Below the pieces are notes generated by a model that saw only the letters and a list, made by a program, of their open reading frames with translations, made no database searches and was not told the DNA's origin. A program made the translations under genes and the position numbers. A stretch of 64,000 nucleotides of DNA, from NCBI GenBank assembly GCA_001910725.1, contig MJGA01000013.1, positions 806,001-870,000 of the forward strand, given 5' to 3'. The DNA is from Phanerodontia chrysosporium (Eukaryota > Basidiomycota > Agaricomycetes > Polyporales > Phanerochaetaceae). Below, in pieces: positions 8,395 through 18,715 of the stretch (position 1 is the stretch's first letter; the number at the start of each line of letters is the position of its first letter).

Positions 8395-11093
8395 ATGGCA
8401 AACGGCGAGTTTGACGCGTACCTGCCCCAGGGCTCCGGCTATGCCATCATCATCGGCGGCGGCTCGGGCTTTGCGCTCTTCATGCTCATCCTCAGTTGGC
8501 TCCAGAACAAGTTCACGGAGATGTCGCCGTTCGAGAGTTAGTCTCCATTTTCCCTCGCCTCGCTGCGCCGGTGTTCTGATCGTGGTTTCGACGTGCAGAT
8601 GAGGAATTCTCGAGCGCGAGTCGCAGCGTGAAGCCCGGTCTGGTCTGCTCTGGCATCGTAAGTATTGATCGTTGCATCGCTCAATGCAGAAAGCTCATGA
8701 CGTGGATTAGGTCTCGGCATGGACGTGGAGTGCCACGCTCATGGTGTCTTCTCTGGTAGTCTACCAGTTCGGTGTCTCTGGCGGGTGGTGGTACGGCGTG
8801 TGTGGAACGTAAGTGTACCCTAGATGCGAATACCTCCGTACCGGCGCTGACTATGTTGTAGCGTCTCGATTGTCTTCTTCTCCGTCATCGCGTCCGCCGT
8901 CAAGCGGAACGCGAACGGTGCGCGGACGTTTTTGGAGATCGTCAAAGCACGCTTCGGTACCCCTGCGCATCTCATGTTCCTGGTGGGTAGCTTCAGTTGT
9001 CCTCCGCCGAGCACAACCTTACCATGACTCCAGTTTTACGCGGTCTTCACCTCTCTCATGGTTTCGGCCATCCTTTTGCTCGGAGGCAGCGCGTCCATCT
9101 CTGCACTGACGGGCATGAACATCAAGGCTGCGACGATGCTGCTGCCGCTCGGCGTCATCGCCTTCGTCATCGTCGGCGGTCTTCGGAGCACCTTTGTCTC
9201 TGACTATGCCCACACGACCATTGTGTTTATCATCATCTGGTTGTTCGTCTATACCGTGCGTCACCGTAGTTGTCTCGTCCTGGGGCCCAACTGACAATAG
9301 CCCGCAGGCCTTCGGGTCGTCGGAGCTCATTGGTTCGCCCTCTGCGCTTCATGCACTGCTTGTCAAAGCAGGCGAGATAGCCCCCGTCTCAGGAAACCAC
9401 GACGGCTCCTACCTGACATTCCACTCGAAGTCAGGCTTCGTCTGTAAGCACGCCGTCTTTGCTCTCTCCTACCCGACCGCCTGTAACACTTGGGTCCTGT
9501 CAGACGCCGCCATCTCTGTCGTGCTCGGTACAGCGACAGTGTTCCTGGACCAGTCGTACTGGCAGCGCGCGATCGCGTCGAACCCGCGCGGGACGACGAA
9601 GGCGTACATCCTCGGCGGGCTCTCGTGGTTCAGCGTGCCGTTCGCGTTCGGCACGACGATGGGCCTCTCTGCGCGCGCGCTCCAGGACAACCCCGTGTTC
9701 CCGACGTATCCGCAGCCGCTCAGCGCGGACCAGCAGGGCGCGGGCCTCGTCGCGCCCGCCGCCGCCGTCGCGCTGCGTGGCCGCTCCGGCGCGATTGCGA
9801 TGCTCATCATCACGTACATGGCCGTCACGTCTGCGGCCTCGGCACAGCTCATCTCTGTGTCGTCGATCTTCACGTATGATGTGTACCGGGTGCGTGGACC
9901 TTCCGCGGTGCTTTGACAGTGTGGCTTATCCATTGCACGCTCGCAGACGTACTGGAGGCCCAAGGCCAGTGCACGCGAGCTTCTGCGCGTCTCGCACGCC
10001 GGTGTCGCTGTGTGGGGTCTCTGGATTTCAATCTGGTGCATTATCCTCAACGCAGGGAACGTGAACATGAACTTCATCTACTGTGCGTGCCTCCCCCTCC
10101 TCCCCGCTCCCCTATACTCACGCACGCCCGCACAGACTTCTGCGGGACGATCATCGGCGCGCCGGTCATTCCGATCATGCTCGTCGTGCTGTGGCCGAAG
10201 CTGTCGAACGCGGCGTTGCTCGCGAGCAGCTTCGGGACGTTCCTCGGGCTGCTTGCGTGGCTTGTGACGTGCCGCTACTACTACGGCGCGATCAACGAGA
10301 CGCTGCTCGTCGAGAACTACTCGTCGCTCGCCGGCAGCCTCACGAGCCTCGGCTCCGGCGCGATCATCGCCGTCGTCGTGAGCCTCTACAAGCCCGACAA
10401 CTACGACTTCCGCGGCACGCGCTCGAGTGGGTGCCCTCTGTTCGCGATGTGCCTGCGCAGGACGCTGACACATTTTTTTTTCTTATCTGGCAGTCAAGCT
10501 CATCAAGAGGATGAGGACGCGGCAGACGAGGAGAGCGTTGGGCACCTGCGGCGCCTGCAGACGACGAAGACAAGAAGGGCGACGTCTCCGTCGACGAGAA
10601 GGCCGTGCCCGCGACGGACTCGAGCGCGGCATCGAGCGTCGAGCAGCACGACGCGTATACAAACCCGCACCCAGACGACAAGGACCTGCTGCCCGCGGAC
10701 GCGCGCCGCGCGTTCTGGGTGTCCGCGGTCATCATCATCATCATCGCGGTCATCATCCCCATCCCGCTCGGCAGCAGCACGTACATCTTCTCGCCGGGCT
10801 TCTTCACGGCGTGGATCGTCATCTCAATGGTGCGTGCTTCCTGCGGGCGTGCGTTGCTGCTGCGAGAGCTGACACGTTTCGCTTCGTAGATCTGGTCGTT
10901 CTTTGCTGGCTTCTGCTGCATTATCCTCCCCATTTGGGAGAGTCGCGACGCGCTCAAACGCATTGTCTCCGGCTTGGTCGGGCTCGCTTCCAGAAGAACT
11001 GAGTTGAGGGGCATATTGTGTATGTGTACATTAGAGCCTCGTGTATTTTACGTTAGAGCGATTAGACGTGGGGCCTCCAAAGGCTCGCCTTGA
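8395..11093 (+). CDS. DUR3: Urea active transporter (DUR3 family, sodium:solute symporter fold)
   Basis: Plasma-membrane, ion-coupled uptake of urea. Exons: 8395-8536, 8599-8657, 8711-8808, 8862-8982, 9034-9255, 9308-9443, 9504-9889, 9947-10082, 10136-10426, about 10494-10829 and 10890-11093, giving about 690-710 residues, normal for the family. Family hallmarks are clear: the LPQGSGYAIIIGGG start, EEFSSASRSVKPGLV, GTVFLDQSYWQRAIAS-type sequence (here ATVFLDQSYWQRAIAS), GLVAPAAAVAL, and AVTSAASAQLISVSSIFTYD. Multiple hydrophobic helices follow throughout. After 10493 the frame changes twice within about 70 bp in an acidic cytoplasmic loop. Either two single bases are missing, or the intron runs from 10427 to 10560. 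The strong T-rich acceptor at 10493 favours the first. GATA sites upstream suggest nitrogen regulation. Confidence 0.9.
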
Positions 11094-11342
11094 GCACATG
11101 CGCTATAGAGTTGTGTGACATGGCCTATACACCGCCCTCGGAAACTGGCGGCTCATGCCTGATGACCTCAGCAAAAACACGCAGCAAAGATGACATGATG
11201 CCGAAGGTCGTGGTATTAGTACAATGCCTCGGGGAATGGTATGGTAATAGTGTACATATGCCTGTCTACAATTAGTCGAGAGGTGCCGTAGTAAAAGTCA
11301 ATGCAACGAAAAACCACCTATACCCACAACGTTAAGACAAGA

Positions 11343-12119
11343 CTACGTCCCCTCTTCGTGTTTCTGGAGGGGTATCTTTGCTGTCCCGACTACCATCTCT
11401 GGTATACTGTCGCGCCGCATTCGGGCGGAGGGCATCGCCACAAGTACCGCGACCTGCACTTCCGAGCCGTCAAATGAATCGGAGGTGTCGAGTGCAGCTT
11501 CTTCTGGCGCAGGGGCTGGTGGCGTGCGATGGCGGCGGAGGAGGCGTGTGAACGGGCTGCGCGGAGATGTGTGGTCGACTGAAGGGCGCGGGGTGTCGTG
11601 AACATCATTACTTGCATCAATGTCGGATATAACTTTGGCAGCCACGGGCTACGACGAGAAAGCACATGAGACGGTACCCGCTCAGCGTCGGAAAAGGGTA
11701 CTCACCGACATCGAGTCCCAGCTCCCGACAAACTCTGTTGGATGGACGCTTACATCCCAGAGCTTCGGCTTCTCCCCGAGGTCCTTCCTGCCTAGGTTGA
11801 ACGCGGCCTCGGGAGGTAGCAGTCCTGCTGCGATTTGTTCCTCGACCTGCCGGCGGAAGCGGCGGCGGATGAAGAAGGAGCGGAGCACGATGGCACACGA
11901 GACGAATAGGAGAACGAAAAGCGTCGCTAGGAATGTGAGGCTGGTTCGAGGTCAGTACCTGCTGGTGTCACTCAAGCGGCGAGTGAAGCTGCGCAAGACT
12001 TACAGATACAGGGTGGAAGACGGTGGGGAGAAGCCGCCATCGTTGTTGCCGCTTGTAGTTGCGGAGGGATTAGAGTCTGAGGACGTCGCAGACGGCGGCA
12101 AGGAGCTTGAGCTCGACAT
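11343..12119 (-). CDS. Small single-pass membrane protein, Ser-rich N-terminus
   Basis: Exons on the minus strand: 12119-12004, 11940-11706 and 11648-11343, 218 residues. The order is a Ser/Thr/Pro-rich extracellular-type N-terminus (about 39 residues, no obvious signal peptide) and one transmembrane helix (LTFLATLFVLLFVSCAIVL). Next comes a basic stop-transfer segment RSFFIRRRFRRQVEEQI, and then a cytoplasmic tail. Splice sites (gtaagt/cag, gtgagt/tag) and phases agree. This layout is widespread in basidiomycetes, usually annotated as hypothetical; no enzymatic domain is visible. The start at 12119 was chosen because it opens directly into the Ser-rich segment; a longer upstream frame exists but looks non-coding. 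The long plus-strand frame 11620-12456 is its shadow. Confidence 0.7.
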
Positions 12120-13187
12120 GGGGGATGAGACACATGAAGCTGCGGTGCAGCGTGGAGGATGGCGGAGGGAGGTCTCGAGGGCTGCGCCTCGTACAGAAAA
12201 TAAGGCTAGTTGGGTTGGGAAAGAGATCGGCTGCAGAGGATCACGGTGCTTACGTAAGACATGCGGACTCCGCCAGTCCTGTCTCCGTCGACCTCGCCCG
12301 CCGAGAAAGCCTCCTCCCCTGACGAAACACATACCCTCACAGCCGCGCGCTGCGCTCGTTGTCCCAGTTCCAAATACGCCTGTTTTGCACCGCAGCACAC
12401 ATGGCGACCTACGTAACGGCAACAGTATCTCCAAGTGTCATTCAGGGATACCATGACCACCCCTGTGTGCCGTATCCTCTGCCGTATGTCTCTCTCAGCG
12501 TCCCGCTTTCTTTCACGAGCAATCCCGACTCGCCGTATCTGAAGTAGCTTGCCTTGAGACTTGCAGTGCTTGATGTCCGCGTCGGACTTGCACGCCTTTC
12601 CACGTTCGCATGCGGAGACTGGTGCATCTGGAACACACATGTTTCCCCTCTCATGCTCTTATTGCGCGTATTTAGAGTGCCCCATTTAGCCTACTCGGGC
12701 TCAGTGAGTCGTTGTCCTGCCTGTTCGTTCAGGGCCCCATTCGCCATACATTTCTCCACATTGTAGGCAGCGTACACCTCGCGTGCCGTTAGCTGTAAGG
12801 CTGCTAGGTTAGCGCCACAAGTGGTCCTGCTGTCGTATTTTATGGATGTCTGGGAGTAGTCTTACTGTTGTCTGCAAAGCAACAACAACACCTTCTGCGA
12901 TGACGACATGCGCAGATCGTTATCTCGGAAGGTGCCGCAGGGCGTCTAAGAAATTTCTTTACGCGAAATTACCACATTTGCCGCGGACAACCACCGTTCA
13001 CCTCAGCGCCCGTCCGGTCCCACAGCGTACGACACTTGCGTTCGTTGCTGGTTGCGTTGGCCGTCTCTCGTCGCTCAGCGTAGGCTGCTAGAATCACATA
13101 CGATCAGGCATGTACGCTACCATCTTGTTCACCTAATGAGATAGCTGATTTGTGCCATGTAGTATCGTCATAGCTCGAGGCAGGAAC
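12120..13187. other. Divergent intergenic region
   Basis: About 1.07 kb between the membrane-protein gene (leftward) and the F-box gene (rightward), so it should hold both promoters. I see no gene or recognised element in it. Confidence 0.5.
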
Positions 13188-14962
13188 ATGGCCAACGCCC
13201 CCCTTGCCGACTCTATCGACACCACGAACAACCCGTACTTCGCACCCGCGGATGGACGCTGTCTTATCAACGACCTCCCGACCGAACTGCTCTCCCAAAT
13301 CTTCGTCTTTGGCGCAGAGTCCGATCACGAACATGCGGCGGAAGGTGGCGATGGCGGCGATGAAGAATACAGCGACGGTAGTCTGTCTGAGTCCGAGTCC
13401 GGCTCTGAATCTGAGTCGGAAGATGGTTCGGCCTCGGAGGCCTCCTATGGCTCCGACTTCGAACGCCACCTACCCTTCGAACTCCTTGTCTCGCGCGTAT
13501 GCAAGCGGTGGCGCGAAGTCGCAATAGAAACACCAGCACTATGGTCAAGCATCGTCTTTGCAGAACCATTCAACTTGGAGAAGGCCCAGGAGTACGTTCG
13601 ACGCGCAAAGGGTGCACCACTAGATATCAACATTGACTGCACCGTCGAGGAGGAGGAGGAGATGATGGATGAGGAGGAGGAGTGGTTTGACGAGGAGGCC
13701 ATAACAAGCAAGACACACTTCAAGGCCCTCCGCGACATACTGGAGCTGCTGAAGCCGCATGTCGAACACTGGAAGACGTTCGAACTCATGGTGTCGCATT
13801 TCCTGCTCATGCAGCATGCGCTCACGGTCTTCGCCTCATGTCCAGGTGCGCCCAGTCTCGAGATTCTTGCACTCTATCACTACGAAGACTCCGAGGAGAC
13901 CGAAATCTTCGAGCCTGCAAAATACAGAGACCAGGACTTCGTGCTCTTCCAAAACAACCTCCCAAAACTACGAGAAGTCGCGCTCTGGGGAGTGCATCTC
14001 AACTGGCCCAGAACGACATTCTTGACAGGACTAGAAGACATCGAATTCGCATATCACGCGCTTGACGTTCGGCCCAGCTACAAAGAGTTCCGACGAATGC
14101 TCACGAGCTCCCCAAAACTCCATACGCTCACTCTGTGTCAATCAGGACCTGCGGGTATGCCTGTGGACTGGCTAGAAAGCGTAAAGGAGGCTTCGCAGGA
14201 ACCCCCTTCCGAGTCGCTCCTGGACATGACTCTCCCCTCCATCGTGAACCTCGTCCTTGCATTCCTTCCCCCGACTACGTCCTCGCGCTGCTTGACCACA
14301 TCCGCCTGCCGAACGTCAAGTCGCTCGCACTCGACTTCGAGCAGGACGAGTACTCCCCCGTGCTCGACCGGCTCTCCACGCCCGCGTCCGGCTCGAGCAA
14401 GTCGCTGCTCTCGGGCGTGCAGGCGCTGAAGCTCTCGGGCATGCCGTGCGCACACGTCCCGACGCTCGTCAAGGCCATCGGCGCGCTGCAGAACCTGAAG
14501 CAGCTGAGCATCAACTTCAACCACGTCGACTTCCTCTGGCTGGACCTCCTCGCGACGCCCGGCACGGTGCCGGGCGCGGACGTCCCGCCGAGCACGCTCT
14601 TCCTGCCGCAGCTCGAGGCGCTGTCGGTCACGGGCCTCGAGGGCACCGCCGTGCGCGAGCTCGTGCAGCGCCGCAAGGATGCGGGGAAGCCGCTCAAGGA
14701 GGTGTACCTCAACCGCGAGGAGTACCTGTCCGTCGACGATGAGCGGTGGCTTAAGGAGAACGTCGAGACGTTTGAGCTCTTCGAGGGCTCGGACGACGAG
14801 GACATGGAGATCGACGACGTGGACGACATGCTCGACCTGGACGATGTCGACGAGGAGGACATCATTGAGGACGACCACGACGAGAACTGGACAGACGAAG
14901 ATGACTACGACGATTTCGACGACGAGGACGAAGAGTTTGATGTGTTCCTCGACATCCGTTGA
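13188..14962 (+). CDS. F-box protein with acidic segments, one apparent frameshift
   Basis: ATG 13188 opens MANAPLADSID; 591 residues if one base is restored. The F-box is split: INDLPTELLSQIFVFG (residues about 25-41), then a 45-residue acidic Ser/Glu-rich insert, then VSRVCKRWREVAIETPALW. Leucine-rich repeats follow, and the last 75 residues are very acidic (runs of Asp/Glu). At a C5 run (14268-14272) the frame moves by one. Before it the protein reads LVLAFLPP and after it DYVLALLDHIRLPNV, a smooth junction if the run were six C. No intron signals occur there. A sequencing or assembly deletion is the simplest reading; a true pseudogene is possible. The likely role is SCF substrate adaptor, substrate unknown. 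Confidence 0.75.
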
Positions 14963-15355
14963 ATCAGTGGTGTGCATGCATAGCTAGCCTAGATTCGATT
15001 GCGTCTTACCTTCGACTCTGAGAAAAAATCCATCCGATCTCAACTGGGAGTTGGCCAGCCTTTCTTGAACACTTAGTAGCTGTCTGTTCGAAAGTCAACT
15101 AGCGGTACTCGTGCAAGGCCGCTCCGCCGGTTTTCAACTCAGACAATTTGCGTGGTGTTCATGACCGCCAAACCCACGCAGGATTAGCATCGAGATGTAT
15201 CGTTGATATGTGGCTTGAATGAGCTTTGCTGCGACTGTCCGTAAACTAAAGAACGAGTAAACGACGCGTCTGTGGCTTGAATCAGCTGAGTTTGAAATGG
15301 CGGGCTGCACCGTGCCAGTTGCTTCCACCGCCTGTGCAGGGCAGATGAGCCTGCC
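14963..15355. other. Intergenic, no gene
   Basis: About 390 bp between the F-box stop and the next ATG. No element recognised. Confidence 0.5.
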
Positions 15356-18300
15356 ATGTCTCTCGCCTCGGACAAAGAGCTTCTCTTGCCTAGGAATGTC
15401 TTGATCACTCCTTCTGTTTCTCCTCCCGTCTCTCGTGCTGCCTCGCCGAAACCTCGACGAAAATCTACGACGCGGCCACCACCCAACAAACGCGTGCGGA
15501 CAAGCGAAGTCCCATCCGAGCCAGGGCCCTCAGGATGGCAGACACCAGTCGACCCTCCAAATGCACAGCCTGCGGTCGATCCCACTCGCGACGAGGCATG
15601 GCGAGCCTCGTCGCAGCGGCTGCTGAACGTGTGGTCTCAGCTCGCTGAGCGGTACAACGTTCCCCTGGACCAGGACGACATCATCGACCTCCGCACTGTC
15701 AAGCTTGTCAAGGATCGCGGCGTCACGCGCAGCATGAAGAAGGTGTACCAGATAGGTTACTTTGGCGACCCCAGCCAGGACAACGTCGATGCTTCGAGCG
15801 AGGATGAGCGTGATGGTGAGGACGAAATTGATTCACTGCCCCGGCCTGAGCCAAAGGTGCCGATAAAACTGGAAATGGAGAAAAGTAATCGCGTCCTCCC
15901 CCCTTTACGGAGATGAATCCTGCAGATGCGGACGACCTCAAGGCTTTCTTGGAAGAAGAGGAGCGGCGCAGGGCGATTGGCGGTACCGATGACGATCCCG
16001 ACCTAGATGAAGTAGAAGAACAGCTCGTGACGGACTTTGAGGACGTGGTAGACATTGGACCAGACGAGGAAGACGAGAACTCAGACTGGGTCACGGAACG
16101 CGTCATGCAGACGAACTCTAGGAAGACGCCAGCAAGGCGTACGCCGGCACCTCGCTGCGCGCGTACACCAGCACCAAGTGTGCACGTCGGAACCCTCGCT
16201 CGCGCACTCAGCCCGACTGACTCTGAGGACGAGTTTGCAAAGGCCGATGTAGACGAGACCACGCCGGTGCGACCTCCTCGTCCCCAGGCAGCGCACGCGA
16301 GAACACCACGACCTCGGACCCCGCCACTACAATCGCATGCGAAAGGACGACGACCGCGAACCCCGTCGCCACTGCCGCACACTCCAGGCCCCGAAATCAT
16401 AGACCTTACCACGCCGTCTCCGCCCTCTTCACCAAGTATACCCTTGTCGCGTCAGCGGTCCTTGTCGCGCGCGAGGAGCGTCCGTCCTCCCTCACCAGGT
16501 GCCACTCAGACTGCTTATTCGAGTGTGGTCGAAGAGCGCACGGATAACGCGCCCATCGCCGCGCCTTCGCCTTCGAAGTCTGTCGCCCGCAGATTCGTGT
16601 CTCGGAATATGCAGCTGCAGACTCCGCCGTTGTCCTCTGCCAGCGGCAGCACGCCGGAATATGGGTTGGATAACGATGGTGGCCCTGGCAGACATACCTC
16701 TCCTCCACGACGGCCACTTCCGCGGGCACGCCCGAGGGTGGTAGAAGCCGGGCCTAGTACTCCTCAGGGCACGAAAGACTCTACACGTCAAGATGCTACA
16801 AAGCCACCTGTACTGGCCAAATCATCCCAGAATCGCGCGAGAAACGCCACCCCTGGTCCTGTGACCGGACGTATCCCTGAGGTCGTTCTTACTCGCAAGC
16901 CTGGTCTGACTCGGTCATCTACTATGCCCTCTGTGACTTCGCCTGTGACGTCGCCAAAACGACGTTCGAAGACGACTTCGACACGCTCTCCTCCGCGCGC
17001 GCAGGCCCGACAAAGGCAAAGCTCGGGCATCTCTGCTCGACATCGATATATCGGACGACGAACCCGTTCCGCAAGTTCAGCCTCGGCGTCGCCGAGCGAA
17101 GAGTCTTGCTCCGGCACTCACAGACTCCGCTTCTGTTAACGAGTGGAGGACAAATCCTGTAATGTCTTCACCTATACGAGAGTCGAATCAATACTCTGTG
17201 GGTGAACGTGTTCCAGCCACCACGGGCCAAAGTCGAAAGCGGAAGCGACCTGTAACCCCGCACCATCCACATCTTCCGAGGAAGTGTTGATTCTCCTCTC
17301 AAGCCTCCTGCAGCTCGCCACGCAAAGAATGCGTCTGAGCCTCCTCAGACGACGCGCAAGTCAAAGAGCAAAGTTATCCAGGACAGCAGTGAGGAGTCTG
17401 GTGCGTTCGAGTATGTTTATTTGTCGTCTACCGCTCACAATACACCGCAGAGGACGAGGCTCCCCAGCCTCGCAGCACGCGACAGCAGGAGTCGACTAGC
17501 AAGACCCGCTCGCGGTCACGCGCAAAGACGAAGCCACCACCGCTGGCCGCGCCTGCATTCCTGCCTGATCCATTCATTGCCCCTACTCACAATAAGCAAC
17601 GCGGAAAGTCGCGCCCGCCTATGGGATATCCTCCGCCGTTGCCTGCCCTCCAGCTGCAAGAACCGCAAGCGCAACACATCGCGCAAGCGGTGCATTATCT
17701 GTCGTACATCATTGCCAATAACGCGACGGGATATGCCCTTCCATACCCGGTGGCATATAACCAACCTCAACAAGCCGCGTCTCCGCAAACTCCGAAGCGT
17801 CATCACCGGAAGGCACGACGAGAGCCGTCGAGCTCGCCTATTGCAGGCCCATCGAGTTCGCCGCAAGCAACGGAGTACGAGACACCGCGACACGGGCAGT
17901 TCTATCCGTTCACGTTCGATCCGGCGTACTCGTCCGCGACATCACCACCCGCGTCAAGCTCGCCGATACCATCGCCTGCGTCATCACCTGTACGTTACGC
18001 CCCGGGGCGGAGCAAGAGCAGGGCGCGCAGCAAGTCGCGCACGCAGCGGATAGCATTCAGGCTTGATTCGGACGATCACCCGCCGCTTCGCAGGGAGACA
18101 CGGCCAGCGCGGGCTGGGGACGACGAGGCGGACGCAGACGGGGAGCGGCGGCAGGGTGGCGAGCGGAAAGGCGGGAGAGGGAGCGGTGGCAGCAAGGCGC
18201 GGCATGGTCGTGTGCGGGAGGAAGATGCCTCCGGCGATGACGATCTCCCGCGGCGGTATGAGCGGGGACGCACGCCCGGGCCCTCGTCGGGGCGCGCGCG

Positions 18301-18706
18301 GAGTGCGGCAGGGCGGGGAGATGAGCACAGGGTTGAAAGTGTACAGTATGTTACTAGTGCAGCGTGCTTGCTTCTGGATGTTTGTCGTCCTCGTGTCGTC
18401 GCCGCCGGCGTGCGCAGCGGTGATGATGCATACTGCGACGGTGTCCGGTCTGGGCCTGCGTACGTGATTGCGGGGTGGATTGGGCGCCTAGTTGGAAACT
18501 CGAGATTTTTGCTCCGCAAACAGGACCCAACAGCTCATCCTCCACTTCCACCACACGATCCAAATATCCTCTGCCACACACATCCAAGCGTCGCCTTCAT
18601 CGCACGGCACGACGTCCCAAACAACCTAGGGGAATCACCACTCGTCATCTTTTCGTTCTCAAACGGTCATCATCTGCGCAGAGCGCATCGCGTCACCCAA
18701 GATTAG
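15356..18706 (+). CDS. Large disordered nuclear-type protein with Scm3/HJURP-like motif
   Basis: Model: 15356-15856, 15913-16949, 17005-17201, 17281-17400, 17451-18706; phases agree, up to 1036 residues. After a Pro/Ser/Arg-rich start, residues about 80-130 read LLNVWSQLAERYN, then DDIIDLRTVKLVKDRG. This resembles the conserved core of Scm3/HJURP, the chaperone that deposits centromeric histone H3: a helix, then a D-E-I-D-L-x-T-G-E-I-V-x-D-x-G type segment. An acidic coiled stretch follows, then an IIDLT (SUMO-interacting-like) motif and long Ser/Pro/Arg-rich disorder. The Scm3 assignment is an inference from one motif. The junctions at 16950 and 17202 use weak donors. The last 350 bp before 18706 look non-coding, and the stop would lie 10 bp from the next ATG, so the real end is probably nearer 18350. 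Confidence 0.5.
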
Positions 18707-18715
18707 CGAGTCACC

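Noticed and set aside
11620..12456. 278-codon plus-strand frame
   Set aside because: It lies over the spliced membrane-protein gene on the other strand, which has a transmembrane helix and consistent splice phases; the plus frame has no such support.
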